A stretch of 34,673 bases of DNA from Microcella sp. (lineage in GTDB: Bacteria; Actinomycetota; Actinomycetes; Actinomycetales; Microbacteriaceae): assembly GCF_030645145.1 (NCBI RefSeq), contig NZ_JAUSMI010000050.1, forward strand, positions 1 through 34,673, written 5' to 3'. The notes below the pieces were generated by a model. That model made no database searches. It worked only from the letters and a program-made list of their open reading frames with translations, and was not told the DNA's origin. The position numbers were made by a program, and so were the translations under genes. How positions within the stretch are numbered: the stretch's first letter is position 1; the number at the start of each line of letters is the position of its first letter. Positions 8,106-16,007 of the stretch are shown here, one piece after another.

Positions 8106-8615
8106 ATGGCCTTCACCCTCCAGATCGGCGAGAGCTTCGTCGGAGACGGCGTGAACGCCGCGCACGTCAACACGGTCCTCGGTGATCGGGAGGGCCCCGC
8201 CGGGGTGGCGTGGGCGACAGCCCTCGCCACCCCGAGCGCGGGACACGTCCCGTTCGTCACAGTGCTGCGGCCCTCTCTTCCTGTGAAGCCGCTCACCCTC
8301 TTCGTCACGAAGGCCGCCCCGGCCAGCGATGCGCACGGCCTCCTCATCTGGGGGCCCGCGCAGGCCGGTGTCGCCGCCGGTGTCGCCGACGCGCTCGCCG
8401 AGGGCGTCATCCCGCTCGAGCACGCCGACAGCCACTGCATCATCGCCGCGGTCTGGGTGAACCCCGCCGCCGACGACGCCGACGCCGTCTTCGCCCACAA
8501 TCGGCTCTCCGCCTTCACGGCGCTGCGCAACGGGGCCGAGCGCCTCCCGAGCGCCGACGATGTGATCGCCGCGCGTCACCACCCCGCCAACCCCTTCTAC
8601 TCCCCGCAGAGCTGA
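8106..8615 (+). CDS. fae: Formaldehyde-activating enzyme (Fae) homologue
   Basis: At 169 residues the protein matches the size of the methylotroph enzyme (about 170). The N-terminus QIGESFVGDGVNAAHVNTVLG (6-26) reproduces the Fae motif GEaLVGDGxExAHID, including the conserved His (His20) proposed to be catalytic. The stretches LRPSLPVKPLTLFVTK (54-69) and IWGPAQAGVAAGVADALAEGVIPLEHAD (82-109) match the core of the family. Known Fae condenses formaldehyde with tetrahydromethanopterin; related Fae-like proteins have other or unknown roles. Actinobacteria of this type are not known to make tetrahydromethanopterin and normally use mycothiol for formaldehyde, and no C1 cofactor gene is visible here. 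The real acceptor or reaction may therefore differ. It lies 2 bp after the transporter gene and 4 bp before the enolase-superfamily gene. Confidence 0.85.
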   Translation: MAFTLQIGESFVGDGVNAAHVNTVLGDREGPAGVAWATALATPSAGHVPFVTVLRPSLPVKPLTLFVTKAAPASDAHGLLIWGPAQAGVAAGVADALAEGVIPLEHADSHCIIAAVWVNPAADDADAVFAHNRLSAFTALRNGAERLPSADDVIAARHHPANPFYSPQS

Positions 8616-8619
8616 GCCG

Positions 8620-9723
8620 ATGAAGATCACCGCGATTCGCCTGACCAGGCTGAATCTTCCCCTCGACCCGCCGTTCAACGCGGCCTGGGATCCCGAGCCG
8701 CGCCGCGCCTTCCCGGCCACTCTCGTCACGGTCGAGACCGATGAGGGCGTCACGGGCTACGGCTCGGGCGACACCATGGACGGCTTCGAGGCCTACGAGC
8801 ACCTCTTCGTCGGCACCGATCCGCTGCAGATCATCAACCAGGTGCGCCGCATCGAGACGATCAACTTCCATGGCGGCCGCTACTGGCCGCTCGAGGCGGC
8901 GATCTGGGACATCATCGGTCAGGTGGCCGGGATGCCCGTCTCCGTCCTCTTCGGAGGAGCACGCGACAGACTCCCCGCCTACGCCTCGAGCGGCGAGCTG
9001 CTGAGCCCCGAGGCTCGAGCCGAGTCGGCGCTCGCCGCGAAGGCGGTCGGCTTCCGCGCGATGAAGATCCGCATCGCGCGCGACCGGCTCTCCGAGGGCG
9101 TCGCCGCTGTGCGCGCCGCGCGCGCGGCGGTCGGCGACGACTTCGACCTCATGGTCGACCTCAATCAGATGTGGCGCATGTCGGGCGACATTGACCACGC
9201 CCTCCCACTCGCGAAGGTGCACCGCCTCGCGGCAGAGCTCGCCGAGCTCGGGGTGCTGTGGCTCGAGGAGCCCCTGCCCCAGGTCGACGTACCGGGCGCC
9301 CAGCGCGTGCGCGCGCAGACGGGCCTGCAGCTCTCAGGCGGCGAGATGGTCCGCAGCCTGCCCGAGATGATGGCCCTCATCGAGCAGGACGCCTTCGACA
9401 TCTACCAGCCCGACGTGGCCCTCGCGGTCGGCATGTACCGCGCGCGACAGGTCGCCGAGTCGGCGAACCTTCGCCATCGCTTCTTCACTCCGCACACGTG
9501 GACGAACGGTCTCGGCCTGCTCGCCAACCTTCACGTCGCCGCGGGCGTCGACGCCGGCCCGTACCTCGAGTTCCCGTACGACCCGCCGGGGTGGACCCCG
9601 GAGCGCCGCGACTTCTTCATGACGCCCATCACGATCGACGCGCATGGCGATGTCGTCGTCCCCGACCGTCCGGGGCTGGGCGTCGTGATCGACCACGACG
9701 CCGTCGCGCACTACACGGTCTGA
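8620..9723 (+). CDS. Enolase superfamily, mandelate racemase/muconate lactonizing-type enzyme
   Basis: The 367-residue enzyme abstracts an alpha-proton from a carboxylate and is a racemase or dehydratase of an acid. Metal ligands are Asp180 (LMVDLN), Glu216 (WLEEPL) and Glu242 (SGGEM). The His-Asp dyad is His292 (FTPHTW) with Asp265 (YQPDVA). The N-terminal capping domain is MKITAIRLTRLNLPL to about residue 125. The usual KxK of the mandelate racemase group is Lys149-Ile-Arg151, so the second lysine (the base on one face) is replaced by Arg. That favours a dehydratase or single-face chemistry using His292 over a simple 1,1-proton-transfer racemase. This is an inference. Members of this group include acid-sugar dehydratases and betaine epimerases, and the substrate cannot be assigned. 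It sits between Fae and an aldehyde dehydrogenase. Confidence 0.92.
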   Translation: MKITAIRLTRLNLPLDPPFNAAWDPEPRRAFPATLVTVETDEGVTGYGSGDTMDGFEAYEHLFVGTDPLQIINQVRRIETINFHGGRYWPLEAAIWDIIGQVAGMPVSVLFGGARDRLPAYASSGELLSPEARAESALAAKAVGFRAMKIRIARDRLSEGVAAVRAARAAVGDDFDLMVDLNQMWRMSGDIDHALPLAKVHRLAAELAELGVLWLEEPLPQVDVPGAQRVRAQTGLQLSGGEMVRSLPEMMALIEQDAFDIYQPDVALAVGMYRARQVAESANLRHRFFTPHTWTNGLGLLANLHVAAGVDAGPYLEFPYDPPGWTPERRDFFMTPITIDAHGDVVVPDRPGLGVVIDHDAVAHYTV

Positions 9724-9736
9724 GAGGCTCACGGTC

Positions 9737-11227
9737 ATGACGAACTGGCATGAGGCCGCGGCCGCACTGCGCCCCGAGACGCGATTGCTCATCGACGGCG
9801 AGTTCCGCCCCGCCGCCGATGGTGCGACCTTCGACACGATCGCCCCGCGCGACGGTCGGCTGATCGCGAGCGTGAGCGCAGCATCCGACATCGATGTGGA
9901 TGCCGCGGTGCGGTCGGCGGCCGCCGCGTTCGAGTCGGGCGTGTGGTCGCGCTCTGATCGCCGCCACCGTCAGCGCGTGCTGCTGCGCCTCGCCGAGCTC
10001 ATGCTCGAGAACCTCGACGAGCTCGCGCTGCTCGAAGCCATCGATTCGGGTCACCCGATCGGCGACGCGCGCCGGGTCGACGTGCCCAACGCCGCGCGTG
10101 TCGTGCGCTGGTACGCCGAAGCGATCGACAAGGTCTACGACGAAGTGGCGCCCGCGCCGGAGAGTGCGCTCGCGCTCGTCACGCGGGAGGCGCTCGGCGT
10201 CGTCGGCGCGGTCGTGCCCTGGAACTATCCGCTCATCATCAGCTCGTGGAAGATCGCGCCCGCGCTCGCGATGGGCAATTCGGTCGTGCTCAAGCCGGCC
10301 GAGCTCACGAGCCTCTCGGCGCTCATGCTCGGGCGGCTCGCGCTCGAGGCGGGCATCCCGCCCGGGGTCTTCAACGTCGTGCCCGGGCTCGGTCCTGTCG
10401 CGGGGCAGGCGCTCGGCCGGCACCCGCTCGTCGACAAGGTCACGTTCACGGGCTCACCGGCGGTCGGCCGCGGATTCATGACCTACGCGGGCGAGTCGAA
10501 CGGCAAGCAGGTGGCCCTCGAGCTCGGCGGCAAGTCGCCGCACATCGTGCTCGCCGACGCGGAGGACCTCGACGCGGCCGCGAGCGGCATCGCGTGGGGC
10601 ATCTTCTACAATGCGGGCCAGACGTGCCACGGCGGCAGCAGGCTCATCGTCGACGAAGCCGTGCACGACGAGCTCGTCGAGAAGGTCGTCGCGGTCGGGC
10701 GCTCGCTCGTGCTCGGCGACCCGCTTGACGAGGCGACCCAGATCGGCACGATCGCGAGCGAGCGCCAGCTCGAGCGCGTGCTGGACTACGTGGCCATCGC
10801 CCGCAGCGAGGGCGCCACGGTCATCGGCGGCGACCGCGTCTCGCCGGTCGAGGGCGGCTACTACGTCGAGCCCACGGTCTTCGACGGCGTCGACAACCGC
10901 TCGCGCATCGGCCAGGAGGAGATCTTCGGGCCCGCGCTCGCCGTCACGACCGTGCGCGGTGCCGAGGAGGCTGTGCGCATCGCGAACGACTCGCCCTACG
11001 GGCTCGCCGCAGCCGTGTGGACGAGCAGCGTCACGACCGCGCATCGCGCCGCCCGAGCTCTGCGCGCCGGCACCGTCTGGGTCAACGCCTTCGACATCGC
11101 CGACGTCATCACGCCCTTCGGTGGCTTCAAGGCCTCCGGCTCGGGTCGCGACCGCTCGCTGCACGCGCTCGACAGCTACAGCGCTCTCAAGACCACCTGG
11201 ATCCACCTCGGCGACGACCGTCTCTGA
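9737..11227 (+). CDS. NAD-dependent aldehyde dehydrogenase, PuuC-like
   Basis: This 496-residue aldehyde dehydrogenase oxidises an aldehyde to its acid. It has the cofactor motif VVPWNYPLIISSWKIAPALAMGN, the Glu motif LELGGKSPHIV and catalytic Cys297 in YNAGQTCHGGSR. The C-terminal stretch FGGFKASGSGRDRSLHALDSYSALKTTWI closely follows gamma-glutamyl-gamma-aminobutyraldehyde dehydrogenase (PuuC) and betaine aldehyde dehydrogenase relatives, which accept amino- or ammonio-aldehydes. That fits a quaternary-amine transporter upstream but is not proof. It starts 13 bp after the enolase-superfamily gene. This is the first of two aldehyde dehydrogenases in the same operon, with a third across the divergent promoter. 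Confidence 0.94.
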   Translation: MTNWHEAAAALRPETRLLIDGEFRPAADGATFDTIAPRDGRLIASVSAASDIDVDAAVRSAAAAFESGVWSRSDRRHRQRVLLRLAELMLENLDELALLEAIDSGHPIGDARRVDVPNAARVVRWYAEAIDKVYDEVAPAPESALALVTREALGVVGAVVPWNYPLIISSWKIAPALAMGNSVVLKPAELTSLSALMLGRLALEAGIPPGVFNVVPGLGPVAGQALGRHPLVDKVTFTGSPAVGRGFMTYAGESNGKQVALELGGKSPHIVLADAEDLDAAASGIAWGIFYNAGQTCHGGSRLIVDEAVHDELVEKVVAVGRSLVLGDPLDEATQIGTIASERQLERVLDYVAIARSEGATVIGGDRVSPVEGGYYVEPTVFDGVDNRSRIGQEEIFGPALAVTTVRGAEEAVRIANDSPYGLAAAVWTSSVTTAHRAARALRAGTVWVNAFDIADVITPFGGFKASGSGRDRSLHALDSYSALKTTWIHLGDDRL

Positions 11228-11260
11228 CGGCCCGCCCCTTCGAATCGAGTGACGCACCTC

Positions 11261-12181
11261 ATGACCAGCATCTCCCTCCCCACCGTTGGCTTCATCGGAC
11301 TCGGCAACATGGGTTCGGGCATGACCCGCAATCTGCAGGCCGCGGGCTTCCCTCTCGTCATCACCGACATCCGCCGCGAGTCGGGCGACGCGCTCGTCGC
11401 GGGCGGCGCGGTCTGGGCCGACACGGCGGCGGATGTCGCTTCCGCCAGTGATGTCGTCATCACGATGCTGCCCACGCCGCGGCACGTGGACGCCGTGCTC
11501 TCGGGGCCGACCGGCCTTCTCGCAGGCGCCCGCGCTGGCCTCACCTGGGTCGACATGTCGACCTCGGTCCCCGAGGTCGCCGAGCGCGTGCGCGCCGCCC
11601 ACCCCGAGCTCGTCGTTCTCGACGCCCCTGTGTCGGGTATGTCGGTCGGCGCCGCGAACGGCACGCTGCAGATCTTCGTCGGCGGCGACGCCGAGCACGT
11701 CGAGCGACTGCGCCCCGTGTTCGAGGCGATGGGCGACCCCGAGCGGATCATCCATGTCGGCGGTCACGGTGCGGGGTACGCCGTCAAGCTCATGATCAAC
11801 CAGCTCTGGTTCTCGCACCTCGTCGCCACAGCCGAGGTGCTCGCGATCGGCGTCAAGGCCGGCGTCGACCTCGACGTGCTGCGCCGCTCGCTCATCGCGA
11901 GCCCCGCCAACAGCACGTTCGTCGAGCGCGACGTGCTCTCGGTGCTCGACCACGGCGACTATGACGAGGGCTTCGCGATCGCCCTCGCGTGCAAAGACCT
12001 CGGGCTCTCGATCGACCTCGCACGCTCGGTCGGCGTGCCCGCCGAGCTCAGTGGCCTCGTCGAGCAGATCTACCGCCGAGCTCGCGCCCAATACGGCGAC
12101 CGTGCGGGGGAGATGACACCCATGAAGCTGTACGAAGATCTCATCGGCCAGGAGCTGCGCCTCGCCGGAGCCGACCGATGA
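11261..12181 (+). CDS. NAD(P)-dependent beta-hydroxyacid dehydrogenase (3-hydroxyisobutyrate dehydrogenase family)
   Basis: The 306-residue enzyme interconverts a beta-hydroxyacid and its semialdehyde. The Rossmann motif GFIGLGNMG is at 10-18, the substrate-binding motif DAPVSGMSVGAANGTL at 121-136, and the catalytic lysine is Lys176 in KLMINQ with Asn180. This is the family of 3-hydroxyisobutyrate dehydrogenase, tartronate semialdehyde reductase and sulfolactaldehyde reductase; the residues visible do not decide among them. A GTG at 11249 would add four residues; neither start has a good ribosome site, and ATG is preferred because the Rossmann strand begins only a few residues later. The stop overlaps the next start by 4 bp (ATGA). 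Confidence 0.92.
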   Translation: MTSISLPTVGFIGLGNMGSGMTRNLQAAGFPLVITDIRRESGDALVAGGAVWADTAADVASASDVVITMLPTPRHVDAVLSGPTGLLAGARAGLTWVDMSTSVPEVAERVRAAHPELVVLDAPVSGMSVGAANGTLQIFVGGDAEHVERLRPVFEAMGDPERIIHVGGHGAGYAVKLMINQLWFSHLVATAEVLAIGVKAGVDLDVLRRSLIASPANSTFVERDVLSVLDHGDYDEGFAIALACKDLGLSIDLARSVGVPAELSGLVEQIYRRARAQYGDRAGEMTPMKLYEDLIGQELRLAGADR

Positions 12182-13380
12182 CCGGCCTCGCGCCCACGGG
12201 CCTCGCTCCGCTGCCCTCCCCGCTTGCACCGCAGTCGCTCACGCTCGACCCCAAGCCCACGGCGCACTTCGGGTGCGGCGCCGTGAGCATGACGGGTTCG
12301 GTCGCCGCCTCACTAGGCGCGCAGCACGCGCTCATCGTCACCGACTCCTTCCTCGCGACGACGCCTGTCGTCGCTGCCGTGCGCGCCTCGCTCGAGGCGG
12401 CCGGCATCACCGTGACGGTCTTCGACGGCGTCGCCCCGAACCCGACGACAACCGCGGTCGACGCGGGCAGCGATGCCGCCGCGGCCGCTGAGGCCGACCT
12501 CGTCGTGCCGGTCGGCGGCGGCTCGTCGATGGATGCCGCGAAGGGCATCGCGCTCGGCGCCGTCAATCCGCAGCGAGGCATCGAGCTCGACTACACCTCC
12601 TCGTTCGAGAACACCGCCCTGCCGATCATCGCCATTCCGACCACGGCTGGCACGGGCGCCGAGGTCAACGCCTTCGGCGTCATCACCGACGTCGTCGGGC
12701 ACCGCAAGTTCTACGTCGGGCATGCGAGCGCCCTCGCGTACGCGGCGATCCTCGACCCCGAGCTGACGATCGGGCTCCCGCCCGGGCCCACGGCCGCCAC
12801 GGGCATGGACGCGCTGACGCACGCGCTCGAGTCGTACCTCTCCGTGCGCGCGAATCCGTACTCCGACGGCATCGCCCTGCAGGTGATCTCGACCGTCGCT
12901 GAACACCTGCCGCGAGCCGTCGCCGACGGCTCCGACCTCGAGGCGCGCGCCGAGCTGCTGCTCGCGAGCCATGTCGCTGGCGTCGGTTTCTCGCACACGG
13001 GTCTTGGCCTCGTGCACGGCATCGCCCACCCGCTGGGCGGCCAGTTCAACATTCCGCACGGGCTCGCGCTCTGCATCGTCGTCGAGGATGTCCTGCGGTT
13101 CAGCCTCCAGGCGCGCCGCGCTCGCATCGCTCGCGTCGCCTTCGCGCTCGGCGTCGGCCGCACCGACGCGAGCGAAGCCGAGAACGCCGAGGCGGCGATC
13201 GTCGCCGTCGGAGAACTCGCTCGACGGGTCGGCATGACCGCGCCGCTGTCGGGCTTCGGTGTCACCGAGGAGGCTCTCTCGTCGCTCGCGCGCGACACGC
13301 TCGCCGACGCCGTGACGATCAACGCTCCCGTGCAGCCGCGCGAAGAGGACGTAGTCGAGATCCTTCGACGCGCCCTCTGA
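12178..13380 (+). CDS. Iron-containing (group III) alcohol dehydrogenase
   Basis: The 400-residue protein belongs to the FucO/methanol dehydrogenase/4-hydroxybutyrate dehydrogenase family. The nucleotide motif GGGSSMDAAKG is at 113-123 and PTTAGTGAEV at 154-163. The metal ligands are Asp211 and His215 (GMDALTHALESYL), His280 (VHGIAHPLGG) and His294 (NIPHGLAL); all four are present. The enzyme interconverts an alcohol and an aldehyde with NAD. About 25 proline- and alanine-rich residues precede the domain. It overlaps the preceding hydroxyacid dehydrogenase gene by 4 bp and precedes a succinic-semialdehyde-type aldehyde dehydrogenase by 38 bp, so alcohol to aldehyde to acid is the natural reading. 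The exact alcohol is unknown; formaldehyde formation from methanol is possible in the family but not shown here. Confidence 0.93.
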   Translation: MTGLAPTGLAPLPSPLAPQSLTLDPKPTAHFGCGAVSMTGSVAASLGAQHALIVTDSFLATTPVVAAVRASLEAAGITVTVFDGVAPNPTTTAVDAGSDAAAAAEADLVVPVGGGSSMDAAKGIALGAVNPQRGIELDYTSSFENTALPIIAIPTTAGTGAEVNAFGVITDVVGHRKFYVGHASALAYAAILDPELTIGLPPGPTAATGMDALTHALESYLSVRANPYSDGIALQVISTVAEHLPRAVADGSDLEARAELLLASHVAGVGFSHTGLGLVHGIAHPLGGQFNIPHGLALCIVVEDVLRFSLQARRARIARVAFALGVGRTDASEAENAEAAIVAVGELARRVGMTAPLSGFGVTEEALSSLARDTLADAVTINAPVQPREEDVVEILRRAL

Positions 13381-13418
13381 GCTCGACCGCCGCCGCCGCC
13401 ACCACCACTCGAGAGACC

Positions 13419-14894
13419 ATGACGACCGAGAACGAACTCCTGGCCCGCATCCCGACCGACCTCTATGTGGGAGGCGGATGGCGCTCCGCCTCCACCGGCG
13501 CCCGCTTCGACGTCATCGACCCCTCGACCGGCGAGCCGATCGCGAGCGTCGCTGATGCCTCACCGGAGGACGGCGAGGCGGCGCTCGCCGCCGCCCACGA
13601 GGCGCAGCGAGCGTGGAGCCGCACGCCCCCGCGCGAGCGAGCCGAGCTTCTGCGGCGCGCGTTCGAGCTCGTCACCGAGCGCGCCGACGACTTCGCGCTC
13701 GTGATGACGTTGGAGATGGGCAAGACGCTCGCCGAGTCGCGCGGAGAGGTCGCGTACGGCGCGGAGTTCCTGCGCTGGTTCTCGGAGGAGGCCGTGCGCA
13801 TCTCGGGCCGGTACTCGACCGCCCCGGACGGGCGCAACCGACTGCTCGTCACGAAGCGACCCGTGGGGCCCAGCCTGTTCATCACGCCGTGGAACTTCCC
13901 CCTCGCGATGGCGACGAGGAAGATCGCGCCCGCGCTCGCGGCCGGGTGCACCTCGGTTCTCAAGCCCGCGGCGCTCACGCCGCTCACGGCACTCCTCTTC
14001 GCCGACGTGCTGCATGAGGCGGGCATCCCCGCGGGAGTCGTCAACGTCATCCCGACCACGCGGGCGGGCGCCGTCACCGGGCCGCTCATCGCGGACAGTC
14101 GTTTGCGCAAACTCTCGTTCACCGGCTCCACCGAGGTGGGCCGACGACTCATCGCCGACGCGGCACCCCAGGTGCTGCGCGTCTCCATGGAGCTCGGCGG
14201 CAATGCCCCGCTCATCGTTTTCGATGACGCCGACCTCGATCAGGCGGTCGATGGCGCGATGCTCGCCAAGCTGCGCAACGGCGGTGAGGCATGCACGGCC
14301 GCCAATCGCTTCATCGTGCACGAGGCCATCGCGGAGGAGTTCACGGCGCGACTCGTCGAACGGATGAGTGCCCACACCGTTGGTCGGGGAACGGACGCTG
14401 CCTCTCGTATCGGCCCGCTCGTCGACGCCGCCACTCGCCATAAGGTCCAGCAGCTGGTCGACGGAGCTGTGTCGGAGGGCGCCCGGGTCGCGCTCGGCGG
14501 CGCGCCCCTCGACGGCCCCGGCTACTTCTACCCGCCGACGGTGCTCGTCGATGTGCCCGCCCATTCCGGGATCCTGCGTGAGGAGATCTTTGGCCCTGTC
14601 GCCCCGATCGTCACGTTCTCGACGGAGGATGAGGCGATCTCGCTGGCGAACGCGACCGAGTACGGGCTCGTTGCGTACGTTTTCACGCGCGACCTCGATC
14701 GAGGACTTCGCATCGCCGAGGAGCTCGAGGTCGGGATGCTCGGTCTCAATGCGGGAGTGATCTCCAACCCCGCGGCACCGTTCGGAGGCGTCAAGCAATC
14801 GGGGCTGGGGCGCGAGGGCGGATTCGAGGGGATCGAGGAGTATCTCGAGACGCAGTACATCGGAATCAGCGACCCGCAGGCGACGAAGCCCTAG
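13419..14894 (+). CDS. NAD(P)-dependent aldehyde dehydrogenase, GabD (succinate-semialdehyde)-like
   Basis: This is a 491-residue aldehyde dehydrogenase. The cofactor motif is FITPWNFPLAMATRKIAPALAAGC, the Glu motif MELGGNAPLIVFDDADLD, and catalytic Cys292 lies in RNGGEACTAANRF. The C-terminal APFGGVKQSGLGREGGFEGIEEYLETQYI ending is typical of succinate-semialdehyde and sulfolactaldehyde dehydrogenases. The enzyme would oxidise a carboxylated (acidic) semialdehyde. It is the last gene of the ten-gene series. After its stop there are 48 bp with only a weak bulged hairpin before the polyketide synthase gene, so read-through cannot be excluded. The nearby hydroxyacid and iron-type alcohol dehydrogenases are possible suppliers of the semialdehyde. 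Confidence 0.94.
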   Translation: MTTENELLARIPTDLYVGGGWRSASTGARFDVIDPSTGEPIASVADASPEDGEAALAAAHEAQRAWSRTPPRERAELLRRAFELVTERADDFALVMTLEMGKTLAESRGEVAYGAEFLRWFSEEAVRISGRYSTAPDGRNRLLVTKRPVGPSLFITPWNFPLAMATRKIAPALAAGCTSVLKPAALTPLTALLFADVLHEAGIPAGVVNVIPTTRAGAVTGPLIADSRLRKLSFTGSTEVGRRLIADAAPQVLRVSMELGGNAPLIVFDDADLDQAVDGAMLAKLRNGGEACTAANRFIVHEAIAEEFTARLVERMSAHTVGRGTDAASRIGPLVDAATRHKVQQLVDGAVSEGARVALGGAPLDGPGYFYPPTVLVDVPAHSGILREEIFGPVAPIVTFSTEDEAISLANATEYGLVAYVFTRDLDRGLRIAEELEVGMLGLNAGVISNPAAPFGGVKQSGLGREGGFEGIEEYLETQYIGISDPQATKP

Positions 14895-14942
14895 TCTTTC
14901 GCGGCTGTACGCCCGCAAAGCCGACCGTGGAATGATGCGCGC

Positions 14943-16007
14943 ATGTCTCGGATCCTCGCCGTCGCGCCCGTGCTGCCTGAGAACGTGCACGAGCAGCACG
15001 AGATCACGGCAGAGCTCGGCGCGCGCCTCACCGGCGACCGCGCGGCGCGCTCGGTGCTCGAGCGGGTGCATGCCGCGAGCGGCATCAAAACGCGGCACCT
15101 CGCGCTGCCGCTCTCGCGGTACGCCGAACTCGACTCGTTCAGCGAGACCAACGCGCTCTTCATCGAGCTCGCTCTGCCGCTCGTCGAACGGGCGGTGAGC
15201 ATCGCGCTGCGCGAGTCGGGCTTGCGGGTGGAGGATGTCGACCACCTCTTCTTCACGACCGTCACGGGCGTGCAGGCCCCCTCCCTCGACGCGATGCTCG
15301 CGACGTCGCTCGGGTTCCGCTCCGACCTGAAGCGCGTGCCGAGCTTCGGGCTCGGATGCGTCGCCGGCGCCGCCGGGATCGCGCGCGTCTCCGACTACCT
15401 GGCCGGGCATCCCACCGGGGTCGCACTTCTCGTGAGCGTCGAGCTGTGCTCGCTGACGCTGCAGTGGTCGGATCAGTCGATGGCCAACGTCGTCGGCACC
15501 GGCATCTTCGGCGACGGGGCCGCCGCGGTCGTCATGACGGGCGACGCGCACCCCGCGGCCGTCGCCGCCGGAGCGAGCAGGCCGCGCGTGATCGGCAGCC
15601 GCAGCGCTCTGTACCCCGACAGCTCCGAGATGATCGGCTGGCAGATCGGGTCGACCGGGTTCACGCTCATGCTCGCCGCGGGCGTTCCGGCCCTCATCGA
15701 CGGGCACTTCGCCGCGGGGGTCGACGCACTGCTCGCGGAGGCCGGGATCGGGCGCTCGGACGTCGATCGGTGGATCGCCCACCCGGGCGGCCCGCGCATC
15801 CTCGAATCGTTCACGGCGGCGCTGAACCTGCCACCCGCCGCGCTCGACACCTCGTGGGAAGTCATGGCGCGCACCGGCAACCTCTCGTCGGCCGCCGTGC
15901 TGCACGTGCTCGCCGCGGTCGGCGACCAGACCGCGGGCACGCGCGCCGTGCTCTTCGCCCTTGGCCCCGGCGTCACCGCCGAGCTCGTCCTCCTGGAGTG
16001 GTCATGA
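14943..16007 (+). CDS. Type III polyketide synthase (alkylresorcinol/alkylpyrone synthase-like, SrsA-type)
   Basis: The 354-residue homodimeric ketosynthase condenses an acyl-CoA starter with malonyl-CoA units. The catalytic triad is complete: Cys139 (FGLGCVAGAAG), His280 (WIAHPGGPRILE) and Asn313 (RTGNLSSAAVL). The C-terminal GPGVTAELVLLEW closes the thiolase fold. Length and motifs are those of bacterial chalcone-synthase-like enzymes. Product class is inferred from the neighbours: an isoprenylcysteine-methyltransferase-like protein and an FAD monooxygenase follow with 4-bp overlaps, the layout of the Streptomyces srsA-srsB-srsC phenolic-lipid operon and of bpsA-bpsB in Bacillus. The ATG at 14943 has no ribosome site, so a leaderless transcript is possible. 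Confidence 0.93.
   Translation: MSRILAVAPVLPENVHEQHEITAELGARLTGDRAARSVLERVHAASGIKTRHLALPLSRYAELDSFSETNALFIELALPLVERAVSIALRESGLRVEDVDHLFFTTVTGVQAPSLDAMLATSLGFRSDLKRVPSFGLGCVAGAAGIARVSDYLAGHPTGVALLVSVELCSLTLQWSDQSMANVVGTGIFGDGAAAVVMTGDAHPAAVAAGASRPRVIGSRSALYPDSSEMIGWQIGSTGFTLMLAAGVPALIDGHFAAGVDALLAEAGIGRSDVDRWIAHPGGPRILESFTAALNLPPAALDTSWEVMARTGNLSSAAVLHVLAAVGDQTAGTRAVLFALGPGVTAELVLLEWS

Noticed and set aside
10454-12229. 591-codon minus-strand frame opposite the dehydrogenase genes
   Set aside because: Shadow composition (Asp, Glu, Arg, Val, Ala) and no motif; the plus strand encodes recognised enzymes.
14896-14920. Possible terminator between the last catabolic gene and the type III synthase
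   Set aside because: Only a bulged 8-bp stem without a T tract; too weak to list as a terminator.
13560-15905. 781-codon minus-strand frame opposite the aldehyde dehydrogenase and type III synthase genes
   Set aside because: It spans two unrelated plus-strand genes and their gap, with no recognisable domain.
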